Numbered from the stretch's first letter, positions 21,350 to 33,529 are shown. The stretch: 64,000 bases of DNA from Jacaranda mimosifolia (GCA_018894105.1 CM032127.1:35050760-35114759); one strand, 5' to 3'. The notes: generated by a model not told the origin, from the sequence alone. Numbers and translations are program-made.

Positions 21350-23569
21350 TGTTGGAATAGTACCGACAAGCCAATAGGACTGGCCTTGTAAAGCTATTTC
21401 CTTGAAAAAATAATCTTGATTGAATGATATTCTTTATATGGCCATCTTCATCTTATGCTCTTTATTACTTCACTTGCATTTGGATGAAGTCCTTAGATCA
21501 CTCATAACTGTGCTACTTGGTTCAGTGACCATGGAATAAGTCTCACACGATCGTGATCTTAAATCTTCTATCTCGTAGGATCTTATGAGATAGAGCATCT
21601 AAGATCTGGATAGACTTGTACTAACGATGCATAAATCCAAGAGTTGGATATTGCTTCGTTCCATGAGCAACCGTATGAGATATGAGTGCATGTTAGTGGG
21701 TTCTTGTTAGAGAATAAGGCACTGAGAGAATCCACTAGGTAGCCATAGTGGCAAGTTCTCCAGCTTACGCTAGTGCAAGTTATTAGTCCTCTGACCTGAG
21801 GATCCATGGTAACTTTGTGTCTGGTCCTCATACTTTGACTCTTTCTTGACCACTTAGTGGGTCTTTCGGGTTGAGGTTGGGTATGAGCTACTTGGCATGA
21901 AGGTTTGTGAGATCTAAGATAGAATCTGACTCCTCACTTTTGTGAAGGGCGAGTGCATATCCTAAGTATTCTATAATGATCGATTCAAAGAAATCTTTGC
22001 TCAAAAGTGGTGTGACAATTTGGAAAAGGAGTATCCTAAAGATGAGGTCACACAAGGGAATCGAACATTGAGAATAGAAGCATAGTATTGAGGCTATTAG
22101 GGAGCCGACAAATATCTTGCCCTAGGCCTCTTTCGGGAGATAGGAGTCGGAAGGACCGTATTTGCATGGTATGCATATAGCTATAATGGTTCTCCAAAAT
22201 ATTCATTTCGGCCAATTAGTTGGGCTCCATAGGTTTGAGGTTGGACATCAACTATGGAGATTGAGTACTCTTCAATTAATGAGATTAATTGAATGGAGTT
22301 GATTAGTTTAAAAGTGTTTTAAACTAATTGAATATATGATATTCAAAAGTCACAAGGAGTTATGAGCCAATGTACAATGAATGGTAGAACCTATTGGGTC
22401 ACACACAAAAGCCAATTAGCTTTCTATTTGATGGAAGAAATTTTCTAAGTGGTACAAAAATGTCTTCTAGTAGACCAATTTTAAGGTATCAATTATGAAG
22501 GTTAATTTTATCTTGATTAATTTAAGTGTTAATTTAATCAATTAATTTAAGGAGTTAAATTAGACCAATAATTAAGGAGTTAATTATTTGGTGCCAATAT
22601 GACCATCAATTGTCAAGTTAACTTAAAGAGTTAAGTTAATAAAATTCAAGATTAAGAGTTGAGTTTGTTTGGCTTAAGAGTAAAATCAAATGTTAATTAA
22701 TTAAATTAAAGTGTTTAATTTAATTAATGGAAATAACACATTTTGGAGGGAAAATTAAAATGAAATTTTAATTTGAATTAGCATTTTAATTCTTGAAATT
22801 AGATTTCAAATGTAATTAAAATGCAAGTGAAATTCAAATTAGATTTGAATTTGCATTTGCCACCTTGGTAAAATGCTAGTTGGCCGCCCCCCTCTTCATG
22901 AAAAGTGTGATGCTACCTTGACATCATACCTTTCAGCATCTATATATAGATATATAGAGAGAGGGCTGGTGATTGTGTCAAAATGTGTGAAGAACTAGAT
23001 TCTCCACTACTCCCTCCAAAACTCCTTGCAAGCATTACATTCATGTGTTGAAAGCTTTGCTCTCTTCTTCTTCTTCCCCACCTAAAATTGGCCTCCACCA
23101 TAGCATATCTTTGGTCTTATTCTAGCTAATAGACTAGAGATTTTGTAAGATCTAATTGGTATGTGGATCATATCAATAGAGGCAAACAAGTTAGTTTGCT
23201 ATGGTTTGGAGATCTACCTGCACAAAGTCCTATTTAGTGAATTTTTCCAAGGAGATCCAGAAAGTGTTTTGATCCAAATTTTTTATTGTGTTTTCTAAAA
23301 GGTGTTGGGAGGTTGTAGTATTTTTTTTTTTTGATTTTTGGATCATCTTTGATGTGGTTAAAAATCGCTCCATTCATGCTACACGGTTTTTGGCAAATTT
23401 TGGATTGGTGAAAGGTTCACCACTTTTTCCTTGGATTTTGGCATTTCAAGGTAACACTCTATCTAAATCTTAATTTTAGGCATGATTTGATCCTATTTGG
23501 CATGTAAGCACTAGTTTATTAAGCTTTTGAAGTTTTTATAATTAGATCCTAGTGTCTTACTTGCTTTCA
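21350..23569 (+). repeat. A3 3' LTR, 2220 bp
   Basis: Starts TGTTGGAATAGTACCGACAA after a polypurine tract and ends TTACTTGCTTTCA. It contains the perfect 10-bp palindrome CACGATCGTG (21546-21555), conserved with changes at the same place in other LTRs, and the dyad/TATA pair at 22904-22950. It is followed directly by a minus-strand LTR scrap. Confidence 0.9.
22904..22950 (+). promoter_or_regulatory. LTR dyad and TATA box (A3 3' LTR)
   Basis: Dyad AGTGTGATGCT / GACATCATACC (22904-22930) and CTATATATAG at 22940-22949. Confidence 0.6.
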
Positions 23570-23758
23570 TTTCCTTGGTCACCAAACTAAGTCTTATAGT
23601 CATGAGTGATCTATGGGCTTCATCCAAATGCAAGTGAAGTAATAAAGAGCATAAGATGAAGATAGACATATAAAGAATATCATTCAATCAAGATTGTTTT
23701 ACAAGGAAATAACTTTGATAAGGCCAATATAATTGGCTTGCTGGGCACTATTCTAATA
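23570..23758 (-). repeat. F1: first 189 bp of a family A LTR, inverted
   Basis: The reverse complement starts TATTAGAATAGTGCCC at 23758, a decayed LTR start, and is cut at 23570 by the end of A3. Its terminus abuts A2 integrase at 23759. It seems to be the remainder of a minus-strand LTR inserted in A2 integrase and later hit by A3. The rest was deleted on the left side. Confidence 0.8.
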
Positions 23759-24650
23759 GGGTGGGGTCCATTGTAAGAGAATCCCTTTCTCCTTTAGACA
23801 ATCTAAGAATTCGGTTTAAGTATTCTCCCTTCGATCCAACCGAAGAGCTTTAATACTAAGTGCCAATTTGTTTTTCCACCTTATTCCTATACACTTTGAA
23901 CTTTTCAAAGGCTTCGGATTTGCTCTTTATAAGATACACATGTCCAAACCGACTATAATCATCGGTGAAGGTGATGAAGTAGGAATGGCCTCATCTCGCA
24001 CTAACTCTTAGTGGGTGACAAACATCTATATGTATCAAATCCAAAGGACTTGTGAAGTGCTTTGATTGTCCTACAAAAGGAGCCTTAGTCATTTTTTCCT
24101 TCAAACAAGATTCACAAGTAGGAAGGTCCTCAATGCCACCAACATTTAATATTTTGAGAGCTTCTAACTTGTTCATCTTATTCTTGGAGATATGCCCAAG
24201 TTTCACACGCCAAAAAATGGCATCTTCTTGGTTATCTGACTTTCTTACTTTGTTGAAAGTGCATTAGTGATGGTTGAGAATCCAACGGGTACAATCCTTT
24301 GTCAAGTGTACCATAAGCAACTAAAGAACCTATTCTTTAATGCCTTTAATTTTCCATTTGATATAGAATGATCAAATCCTTCACTATCCAAAATGGGAAT
24401 TGAAATAATGTTCTCAATAATATATGGTACATTATAACAAAGGTCCAATAGAAGTATGGAATTCTCTCAGTCTAACTTATTGTATGCCTTTAGCTTTGGT
24501 CACAACTCTTGCTTCTTAGCCAAGGTGGTGGATCATATCCACATCACTTAGATTTATTATTTTTTCTCTTCTCTGTAACAACTTACAAAGATAAGAACCA
24601 CTCGTGATATCTTATATCCAAGAGGAATAATTTATCATTAAATGCACTTC
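23759..24650 (-). pseudogene. A2 protease, GAG-pre-integrase and N-terminal half of integrase
   Basis: Minus-strand copia pol. The GAG-pre-integrase zinc finger KLGHISKNKMNK...CESCLKEK lies in the open stretch 23991-24206, followed by integrase with its first catalytic aspartate (LIHIDVCHPLRVSAR). The second catalytic region is near 23840-23860 (complement). The sequence stops at 23759 in the turn after ..SLTMDP, where the insertion splits the gene; the other half is 12701-13230. The protease region around 24600 is broken (SSWI followed by a stop). Confidence 0.86.
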
Positions 24651-25408
24651 AATAAAGTGCATACTCTTCTTAAGGGTTGCAAAGTATTCCTTGCAATACC
24701 GCTTCCAATGGCCTATCTCGCTAAAGTAGAAACAATTAATATCGACTATGTCCTCTTTAATCTTCTTGATTCCTCTGGACGCCTTTAATGGTTGTTTTCC
24801 CTTAGAGGAATAATTTTTCTTCCTTTTACCTTCATTTCCAGCACCCCTAGGGCCCATAGACTTGGAGGAGGAAACAAGTGTCAAAGGTTTGGCCTTGTCA
24901 TGGTAGTCTCCTTTCTACATCAATATTTTGTTCAATAAAACTTGACGAGGATGTGGGGATCAAATCCTCATGGAGATCAACATCCATCACTACGTCCAAG
25001 TTGAAAAGCTTCCCTAAGCCTAATCATCTTTAGACTGTAGTTGATGACACATGACTTTACATCTATCATAGCTTGAAAAATCTCCTTTGACAACATGAAC
25101 TCTTATACCTTGTTTGCTTTACAACTCTTGTAAATTTTAACAAAGGTACTATTCATGTGTCTTTGAGACTTTTGAAGTTTGTAGATGCCATCATGAGACC
25201 AAGGGATATGATGATCCTAAACCCAATTCATGAACATTTCACATGTCTCTTGATCTACTATAATCCCCTTGGGTTAGGAGCATCTTGATATAGGACATAT
25301 ATCCAGTTCTAGGAATTTAGAACGATTTTTGAGGTTAAGCCAATCGTGGAAGTTTGGCCCAGTTAGTTTATTGGTTTCCATAAAAACTAGGAGTGGTTTA
25401 TTGGCCAT
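24612..25408 (-). pseudogene. A2 gag
   Basis: The ATG at 25406-25408 (MANKPLLVFMETNKLTGPNF) aligns with other family A gag starts. The frame breaks after about 45 codons, and the capsid middle is recognisable only in pieces. 24612-24884 holds the basic linker (KRKKNYSSKGKQPLK) and a damaged zinc knuckle in which the second cysteine has become phenylalanine (CFYFSEIGHWKRYC), then runs into the protease segment. The frame 25274-25561 extends upstream of the ATG into leader and should start at 25408. Confidence 0.85.
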
Positions 25409-25600
25409 TTTTGAGATTTCATAAATCCTCAAAGGTGAAAAAGAGAATATAAGCATGTGATTGAATATTAATATTGAAAATATGTTCATGGTCTTTGAAA
25501 CGTGTTTTTCTCTCACTATTTTATCAAATCCTTCATCCCCCATAAGAATTCGGAAAATCATATTTCCTAGTGAGAATCAAGATCCTAAGAATTTGCAAGT

Positions 25601-25902
25601 GAACCCACAACTCATGAGACATCAACAAACAATCCAAAGGTAAGCAACTTTTGCAAATTGTATCTCATACAACTCTTAATATATTTTGCCACACTTTTCA
25701 TGTAGACCCACGACTCATGAGACATCCACATTACTAGGTGTCAAGCTATACTTACCAATCATACTTCAATTCGAGACAGGTCGATGACATCCCACGACTT
25801 ATGTGCCAATGCATGAGCGTTCTCAAATTGAAGGTGCATCTTATGCTAAGCACATGGCCACATCTTTCCACTATAAATGTGACCCACAACTCGTGAGACA
25901 TC
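25601..25902 (-). repeat. Four spaced leader motifs, A2 (CTCATGAGTCGTGGG type)
   Basis: On the minus strand, copies occupy 25902-25881, 25807-25786, 25726-25705 and 25623-25601, at the same sites as the four motifs of A3 and A7, with spacings of 95, 81 and 104 bases. Three read GTCTCA[TC]GAGT[TC]GTGGGT. The second reads GGCACATAAGTCGTGGGATG. Flanks align with A3/A7, while the motif cores differ together. Confidence 0.8.
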
Positions 25903-25927
25903 ACACAAACAATGATAGCATTGTCAT

Positions 25928-25980
25928 GCCGCATACTATTGGTAGAAGGCGTGGCCGCATACTATTGGTAGAAGGCGTGG
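25928..25980. repeat. 26-bp tandem duplication in A2 leader
   Basis: GCCGCATACTATTGGTAGAA is repeated head to tail as part of a 26-bp unit. It is single in A3 and A7. Confidence 0.85.
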
Positions 25981-26204
25981 ATTAATTAAATGCTTTTAAT
26001 TTGTATCTATTTTGACTTGATATTTGAAAACACTTAGACATTCTAAGTGAAGGGTTTTTGCGTGCAAAGATCTCATCATTTTATCTTCTTATTTAGATTC
26101 TCTATATCCTAATCATGTATCTCATACATCAACAGGATATGAAAAACATAAATAAGTAAATGCGCCTAGCATGATCCTAGGGTGGGATGACCATGAGCCT
26201 AACC

Positions 26205-26238
26205 AAGTGGTGCACTTAGAGCCATATGTGCACCACTT
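26205..26238 (-). other. Leader hairpin (A2), perfect 11-bp stem
   Basis: AAGTGGTGCAC and GTGCACCACTT flank a 12-base loop. It lies at the same leader position as the A3 hairpin at 14754-14787. Confidence 0.65.
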
Positions 26239-27423
26239 AGTTGATTTATAGTGGGTTGATTAAATCTAGCTATTACATGAGTGTATCTCATACATTCATG
26301 GGTTTCATGCCTCCCATGGTCTTCTTTGCTCCCTGTAACATTTACATGAGAAAGAAATCATCACTCCTAGTAATTCTACACTTATAACATTTATAAGGTA
26401 GAAATAAAAGAGGCATGCAAGCCCCAATTTAATACAACGCTTTTCAACAACTTGAAACAAATAAAATTAATATTAAAGGCTCATGATCATCCTCATTCAT
26501 TTATCATCCATTCAACACTTAAATGAACAATAAATAAATCAAGAATTAACATTCAATTCCATCAATTAAATGCTAATCAAATTAACAAATAATTGGTCAA
26601 GCAAAAGCCAGCATAACACTTATGTATCGTATTTTTGCCACAATTAGAAATTAACTTTAGCAAGTTTTAAAAGCAACCAAAAAGTGTCCAACACAATTTT
26701 GAGGCCTTGCACAACACTTGTGCAACCAATGTGTGTGTTTCAAAACAAGTTTGGTCACTAAAGGAACCAATGGAAAAGCTCAAAACCCATCCTAAACCTA
26801 ACTAGGGGCTGCTGGCCGAGGCTTGCACACTGCTGGGTAGTAGTTCTCGGTCATTGCCCTGCTGTAGGCTGCCAAGTGCCAGCAGCTCCCCTGTTTTGGG
26901 GTCACGGCCGAGTTAAGTCATTTTTGGCTCAAATTTGTGCAACAAGAATGTTCGAACAACTTCGAAACATCAAAACACATAACATAGGTGAATAATTCAG
27001 ATTAAAACAACTTTTAAAATTGAAATATCAAGTGCCCAAAGATGCTTGAAAAATAAGTTTAAGCAAGAATCGTATTCTTCAAAAATCTCCAAATATCTCC
27101 AATCATATTGGACCCAAAAATAACTAAAACAACTTGAGGCCATTCACAACAAACTATATCAACATATAACACCCACCAATGCCAAATCAAAATTCAACAT
27201 TAGGCAAAATGAATTAAAACATACCCATCACATGATTTAACAATTAAAGTAGATAATAGCATGATTCAATCCATTAATCAAGGAGCCCCAAACAAGATCA
27301 TCCATACACTCCAACCCATCATATAGATTGAGTATATGGTGATATTGATCAATTCTTCACAAGAACCAATCATTCAAGCCAAGCAAAATCCAAATCTATG
27401 CATGAATATGGTTTCGATACCAC

Positions 27424-29673
27424 TTGTAGGTGTGTATGGCATTAGGATACAAATTTTTAAAAAAAAACATGAATATAACCAACCCATACACATTCCCAAG
27501 GATCAAGACATCCATAGGAATCAGATTTATAGTGGGGAATTACCTTGGTGAAATTAGAATATTCAAGGAGCAAGAAAACTCTTCTTCAACTGTTGAAGAA
27601 ACTCCTCACTAGCACAGTGGATTCACCAACATTTTTTCCAAGGTTGGACACCTTATTTTAAGATGAAAATTTTCTTGGAATGTTACCACACTCTAAGGAT
27701 ATAACACCTAAAAAATCAGAAAAAATAGAAGATCAAAAGGCCTCCCAGTATTTCCCACAACCGGCTGCTAGAAACTGCCTCAAACAAGAGCAATAATAAC
27801 CAAACGGTTGGTTAGCCTCTAATGACATAGTCCACACACCATAGCTAGGAACTTATCTCTAAAATATGGCTGGGGATATTTGCAGAGAGAGGAAAAGAGT
27901 AGGCTTGGAAGAAAGGAGGCGGAATGTGTGGGAAGTTGGGGAGAATAACGGGGACGCTAACAAATTAGATGCCCACTACTTAAATTTGTTGGGAGAATAA
28001 TCACACCTTGCTTGCAAGACCAAGTGGCCACCCATCCTCATTCCATATGTGTATATAGAAGTGGGATGGTATGTGGTCACACACCATCCTCAAGGAGAGG
28101 GTGCCAAGTGTCCATGCCAAGGTGGCCACTAACATTTAGTGATTAGTGAATAAGAATATTAATTGAAGCTTACATTTCATCTTCTGAAATGTCTTCCAAT
28201 TAAATTCCAATTCAATATTAAATGAACCCTTCATTTAATAATATTCTCCTAAATAAACTCTCCAATTAAATTAAATTAAACACTTTAATTTAATTAATAA
28301 TCATTTGACTTAACTCTTAACTCAAATTGCTTAACTCTTTAAGCTAGTTAAAATTAATTTAACTATTAAATTAATTTGACCAATTGATAGTCATGTGGCA
28401 TTAATTAATTAGCTCTTAATTGATTGATCTTAATTTAACTCTTGAATTAAATTGATCAATTTAACTCTTAAATTAATCAAGCCAAAAATGACTCCAATTT
28501 TCACCTCTCCATAATTCGGTCGTGAATTTTCTAGCTCTTAGAAAAATTTCCTTCATTCAATAGGTCAAGCTACTGGCTTTTGTGTGTGACCTATTAGATT
28601 CTACCATTCATTGGACATGGGCTCACAACTCCTTGTGACTTATGGAATATCAAATATTCATATTAGTTTAAACTCCTTTAAACTAGGCCACGCAATTCAA
28701 TTAATCTCATTAATAGAAGAATACTCAATCTCCATGGTCGATGTCCAACCTCAAGCCTATGGAGCCCAACTAATTGTCCGAAATGAATGCTCTTAGAGAA
28801 CCATTCTAGCATTACGTGTACCATACAAATATGGTCCTTTTGTCTTCTATCTCCCGAAAGAGGCCTAGGGTAAGATATTAGTCAGCTCCCTAATAGCCTC
28901 AATGCTATGCTTCTATTCTCAATGTTCGATTTCCTTAGTGATATCATCTTTGGAAACACCTTCCAAACTGTCACATCACCTTGTGCAAGAATTTCTTAGA
29001 ATAAATCACTATAGAACGCATAGGAGATGAACTCGCCCTTCACAAAAGTGAGGGCTTGGATTCCATCTTGGATCTTACAAACCTCCATGTCCAATGGCTC
29101 ATTCCCAATCTCATCCTAAGTGGACCGCTAAGTGACCAAGGAAGAGTCAAGGCATAAGGACCAAACACAAGGTTACCATGGATCCTCAGGTCAAAGAACT
29201 AATAATATGCACTAGCGTAAACTGGAGAACTTGCCACTACCGACTTGCCACTTCGGCCATCTAGTGGATTCTCCGGGCAGGCCTTCAATACTTTGTTCTC
29301 TAACAAGCACCCACTAATATGTATCCATATCTCATATGAGATTGCTCATGGAATGGAGCAACATCCAACCCTTGGATTTATGAATCGTTTGTGCAAGTCT
29401 ATTCGGATCTTAGATGCCCCATCTCGTAAGATCCTATGACTTGAAAGATTTAAGATTACGACCGTGTAAGACTTATTCCATGATCACCATCCAATGCGTG
29501 ATCAAGTCCCATTGTCTAATGTGATCTAAGGGCTTCATCTAATTGCCAGTGAAGCAAATAATGGGCATAAGATGAACATGACCATAAAATGAATATCATT
29601 CAATCAAGATTGTCTTACAAGGAAATAGTCTACAAGACCAATCTAATTAGCTTATAGGGCATTATTCCAACAG
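27424..29673 (-). repeat. A2 5' LTR, 2250 bp
   Basis: The minus strand starts TGTTGGAATAATGCCCTATA at 29673 and ends ATACACACCTACA at 27424, next to the primer-binding site. The end sequence, with CCTAATGCC about 20 bases before the terminus, matches S1 and differs from A1/A3/A7, marking an LTR subfamily. TATA-like TATATAC is at 28049-28058 on the complement. Frames 27336-27551, 28611-28796 and 29245-29439 are chance. Confidence 0.88.
28049..28089 (-). promoter_or_regulatory. LTR dyad and TATA box (A2 5' LTR)
   Basis: Here the dyad is GGATGGT / ACCATCC around TGTGGTCACAC (28064-28089), altered from the family form but still palindromic. TATATAC follows in the minus direction. Confidence 0.5.
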
Positions 29674-31090
29674 GTTGAAATAGATCTATAAGCGAAAGCT
29701 AAGAGTCGATGGAGAGGTAATGACCTTAAAGGAGAACTAGTGGTAAAATGTTACACTTAAAGACCGGGTATCAATTTTGAGGAAACTTTTTCATCGGTCG
29801 CAATGCCTAAGTCTATTTGGATCCTACTTGCCATAGCCGCAGATTATGACTATGAGATATGGCAAATGGATGTGAAAACCGCTTTCCTCAATGGAGATAT
29901 TGAAGAAGAAATCTATATGGAGCAACCACAAGGTTTTACTTTTAAGTAGAAGGAGTAAAAAGTTTGCAAACTCCAAAGATCCATCTATGGACTCAAATAG
30001 GCATCCCAAAGTTGGAACATATGTTTTGACAAAACAGTCAAATCATTTGGCTTTGTCAAAAATATGTATGAACTATGTGTGTACAAGAAGGCTAGTGGGA
30101 GTAGTGTACAATTTATTGTGCTTTATGTCGATGGCATCCTTTTCATTGGGAATGAGGTGGGAATGTTAGAGTGTACTAAAGTATGTTTATCTACTTAATT
30201 CTCTAGGAAGGATTTAGGAGAAGCATCCTACATATTTGGAAGACGTACTTATAGAGATAGATCGAGAAGGATGCTGGGGCTTTCCCAAACCCCATACATT
30301 GACAAGATACTAAAGAGGTTTAGTATGGAAGAACCCAAGAGGGAATTTCTTCCAATAAGATATGGCATTCGTCTCTCCAAGTCTATAGCCCCTAAGACTG
30401 ATAATGAGAAACAAAGAATGTCCCACATACCTTATGCCTCTACGATTGGGAGCATAATATATGTTGTTCAATGTATAAGATCGAATGCTCTAAGTGTTAC
30501 GAGTCGTTTCCAATCTAATCCCGGTGAAAGTTAATGGATGGCCGTAAAAGTAATCCTTAAGTACTTAAGAAGGACTAAGGACTTATTTTTTGTATATGGT
30601 TGTGGAGAATTAAAACTCGAGGGGTTTTTAGATTCTAGTTTTAATTCTAATGTAGATGACCTAAAATCCATTTCTGGATTCATATCTTGCCTTAATGGCG
30701 ACACAGTAAGTTGGAAGAGTTCTAAACAAGATATCACGACTGACTCTACCATACAGGCAGAATATGTTGTGGCTTTAGAAGCTGCAAAGGAAGGTGTTTA
30801 GATGAAAAACTTCATTCAAGAGTCCAATGTAGTGTTTAGCATTGCAGAGCCAGTGGTTATCTTCTATGACAACAATGGGGCGATAGCGCAAGCTAAAGGG
30901 CCAAGATCTTATCAGCGATCCAAGCACATATTGAGGTGATATCATTTGATCTGGGAGATCATTAATAAAGGTGACATCTGAGTGGATAGAGTTGCCTCGA
31001 AAAAGAATATCACAGATTCACTGACTAAACCCCTATCGCAAAAGGTCTTTGAAGGACATCTTCAGAAGATGGGTCGTAAAACTATGGGGA
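29674..31090 (+). pseudogene. A4 reverse transcriptase (from mid-gene) and RNase H
   Basis: RT begins at the codons for the IYKRKLRVDGEV stretch and reads through YYDYEIWQMDVKTAFLNGDI (29840-29900) with a stop here and there. The catalytic motif is mutated to YVDG (30124-30135, GAC to GGC), which should abolish polymerase activity. 30271-30534 and 30538-30801 carry the RT thumb/connection and RNase H start (PYIDKILKRF, STIQAEYVVALEAAKEGV), separated by a TAA at 30532-30534. The RNase H tail runs to about 31090 with two more stops (QRSKHILR*, GDI*). Confidence 0.9.
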
Positions 31091-31115
31091 ATTGGCTTTA
31101 GGGCAAGTGGGAGAT

Positions 31116-33359
31116 TGTTGAAATAGTACCTTGCAGGCCAATGAGATTGGTGTTGTAAACTATTTCACTTGTGATACAATCTTGATTGAATGATATTCTT
31201 TATATGGCCATCTTCGTCTTATGCTTATTATTACAGCACTGGCATTTGATTGAAGCCCATAGATTACACAAGACTGCAACAATTGATCACGCACTGGGTG
31301 ATGATCATGGAATAAGTCTGACACGATCGTAATATTTAATTTTCCAAGTCATAAGATCTTATGAGATAGGGCATCTAAGATCTGAATAGATTTGCACTAA
31401 CAATACATAAATCCAAAGGTTCGATGTTGCTCCATTCCATTAGCAATCCCCTATGAGATATAGATGCATGTTAGTGGGTTTTTATTAGAGAACAAGGCAT
31501 TAAAGGCCCGCTTGGAGAATCCACTCGATAGTCGTGTTGGCAAGTCGGTAGTGGCAAGTTCTCCAGCTTATGCTAGTGCATATAATTTTTCCTTTGACTT
31601 GAGAATCCATGTTAACCTTTTGTTTAGGTCCTCGTGCTTTGGCTCTTCCTTGATCACCTAGCGGGCCGTTCGGGTGGTGATTGGGCATGAGCTACTTAGA
31701 CATGGAGGTTTGTGAGATCCAAGATGGAATCCAACTCCTTGTCTTTATAAAGGGCGAGTACATCTCCTATGTATTCTATACTGATCGATTCTAAGAAATT
31801 CTTGCACAAGGTAGTATGACAATTTGGGAAATGAGTATTTCAAAGATGAGGTCATAAAGTGGAATTGAACATTGGGAATAGAGACATAGTATCAAGGCTA
31901 TTAGAGAGTCGGCAAATATCTTACCCTAGGCCTATTTTGGGAGATAAGAAATGGAAGGACCGTATTTGCATGGTACACGTAGTGCTATAATGGTTCTCCA
32001 AAAGCATTCATTTTAGCTACTTAGTTGGGCTCCATGGGCTTGAGGTTGGACATCGAAAATAGAGATTGGGCACTCTTTAACTAATGGAGGTTAATTTAAT
32101 TAAATCAATTCGATTAAAGTAGTTTAAACTAAAATGAATATAGGACATTCAAAGGTCACAAGTAGTTGTGAGCCCATGTCCAATGAAGGGTAGAACCTAT
32201 TGCGTCACAGGCAAAAGCCAATTGCATTTCCTAATTGATGGAGGAACTTTTCTAAGTGTTAGGAAATTCACTCAAAGTGACCGATTTTGGGGTGACCAAA
32301 AATTGAGGTCAACTTTGGCTTAATTAATTTAATTGTTAAATTGATCAACTAATTTAAGGAGTTAAATTAGACTAATAATTAAGGATTTAATTATTTTGTG
32401 CCACTTGACCATCAATTGGTCAAGTTAACTTAAGGAGTTAAGTTAACAATTCTTAGCTTAAAGAGTTAAGCTATTTGACTTGAGAGTCAATCAAGGATTA
32501 ATTAATTAAATCAAAGTGTTTAATTTAATTAATAAGAGGAATCTATTTTGGAGGGAAAATTCAAATGTAAGGTTCATTTGGTGTGGCATTTTAATTAATT
32601 TGAAATTAAATTTCAAATGTAATTGAAATGCACACAAAATTCAAATTTGATTTGAATTTGCCAACTTGCAAGCAAGTGGGCAGTCCACTACCTTGAGGAA
32701 GGTGTGATTCCACCTTGGCATCACACCATCCTCCCTCTATATATATATATATATATAGAGGTGAGGATAGGCGGCGCAATGCTTTTCCATGTGAAGAATT
32801 AGATTATCACATTTTCCCCTCCTTCAAGTGTTGCCTCATGAGTTTAAGCTTCACTTCTCTTATTCTGCAGCCCCTAAATTGGCCACCTACCTCTCATTTC
32901 TCCTATTTATCTCCAGCTAATATTGAGGAGAAATAGGAAATATCATTGGTGTGTGGATCATATTGATAGAGCCAAGATAATAGGATTGCTAGCCGTTGGA
33001 GATCTACTAGTTAGGGCAGTAAATTGGAGATTTTATTCCAGGTGATCCAAAAGGAGTTTTAATCTGAAAATTTCACAGAAGATTCAACAAAGAGTTGAGA
33101 AGCTAGTGGAATTTTTCCAAAATTTTTGGAGGAGTTTGGATCTTGCAAAAGTTGCATCCTTCCTGCTGCACTACTGTTTGACAGTTTCTTGATTGGAGAA
33201 GAGTTCTTTATCTTTCCTTTGGATTTTGCTAATCAAGGTAATTCTTCATCCAAATTTGAATCATAAGCATGCTTAGATCCTTGTTTGCTTGTGAAGAACT
33301 AGTTAATTTTTAGCTTTCAAAGTTTTAATTATTGGACCTTAGTGCTATGCTTGCCTTCA
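31116..33359 (+). repeat. A4 3' LTR, 2244 bp
   Basis: Starts TGTTGAAATAGTACCTTGCA after the polypurine tract AGGGCAAGTGGGAGAT and ends TATGCTTGCCTTCA. It has the dyad at 32701-32727 and an expanded (TA)n tract as TATA box. Frames 31464-31661 and 32715-32936 are chance. Confidence 0.9.
32701..32758 (+). promoter_or_regulatory. LTR dyad and expanded TA tract (A4)
   Basis: Dyad GGTGTGATTCC / GGCATCACACC at 32701-32727. At the TATA position, CTATATATATATAT.. runs for 22 bases (32737-32758), apparently a microsatellite growth of the TATA box. Confidence 0.65.
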
Positions 33360-33513
33360 GTATGATCTAAAGGCCTCAACTAAATGCTAATGAAGCAATA
33401 TTAGGATAAGATAAAAATGACCATGTAAAGTTAATATCATTAAATTAAGATTGTATCACAAATGAAATAGTTTACATGCCATTCTAATTGGCTTGCGGGG
33501 TATTATTCCAACA
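33360..33513 (-). repeat. A5 3' LTR fragment (first 154 bp)
   Basis: Minus-strand LTR start TGTTGGAATAATACCCCGCA at 33513. Cut at 33360 by the 3' end of A4. Confidence 0.85.
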
Positions 33514-33529
33514 ACATCCTATTTGCCTT

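Larger units (their letters stand above)
13231..23569 (+). mobile_element. A3: family A copia element with 5' LTR remnant, leader, gag-pol and 3' LTR
   Basis: Consists of the last 372 bp of a 5' LTR, a primer-binding site, a 1.9-kb leader, gag, protease, integrase, RT, and RNase H split by solo LTR S1 (18901-21141), then a polypurine tract and complete 3' LTR (21350-23569). The 5' remnant resembles the end of its 3' LTR more than other copies (for instance GCATGATTTGATCCTA and GTAAGCACTAGTTTATTAAG in both), supporting one element. Its left end lies exactly at the break in A2 integrase. The coding parts are heavily decayed. Confidence 0.88.
25409..27423 (-). other. A2 untranslated leader
   Basis: About 2 kb between the primer-binding site (27409-27421, TGGTATCGAAACC on the minus strand) and the gag ATG, aligning with the A3 and A7 leaders. 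It holds the perfect hairpin 26205-26238, four spaced motifs of a different type from A3/A7 (25601-25902), and a private 26-bp tandem duplication (25928-25980). The small plus-strand frames here are shadows. Confidence 0.85.
23759..29673 (-). mobile_element. A2: 5' piece of a family A copia element (minus), partner of 10162-13230
   Basis: From right to left: 5' LTR (27424-29673), primer-binding site, leader, gag, protease, and integrase up to the split at 23759. The LTR terminus at 29673 abuts plus-strand RT sequence of A4, so A2 appears inserted in A4. The left piece 10162-13230 supplies the rest of integrase, RT, RNase H and part of the 3' LTR. The two LTRs differ notably near their starts (for example CCTTGTAAGACAATC against CACTAGTGATACAATC), which is unexpected for one insertion and leaves some doubt about the pairing. 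Confidence 0.8.
29674..33359 (+). mobile_element. A4: 3' part of a family A copia element (RT, RNase H, 3' LTR)
   Basis: Starts inside RT at GGTTGAAATAGATCTATAAG, directly at the LTR terminus of A2, and continues to a complete 3' LTR at 31116-33359. The 5' half is missing from the window. It is followed by the inverted LTR fragment of A5, the presumed target of its own insertion. Confidence 0.88.

Noticed and set aside
27336..27612. Two overlapping frames (71 and 60 codons) at the A2 LTR/leader border
   Set aside because: They span the primer-binding site and LTR end on the antisense strand and have no counterpart in other copies.
32737..32758. TA microsatellite as an independent feature
   Set aside because: It occupies the TATA position of the LTR, so it is described there as an expanded promoter box.
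8051..33513. Autointegration (an element attacking itself) as cause of LTR ends joined to inverted LTR interiors
   Set aside because: This could give such junctions, but at A2/A4 and A6/A7 the flanking genes or LTRs resume on the far side, which fits ordinary nested insertion plus deletion better. Not excluded for F1.
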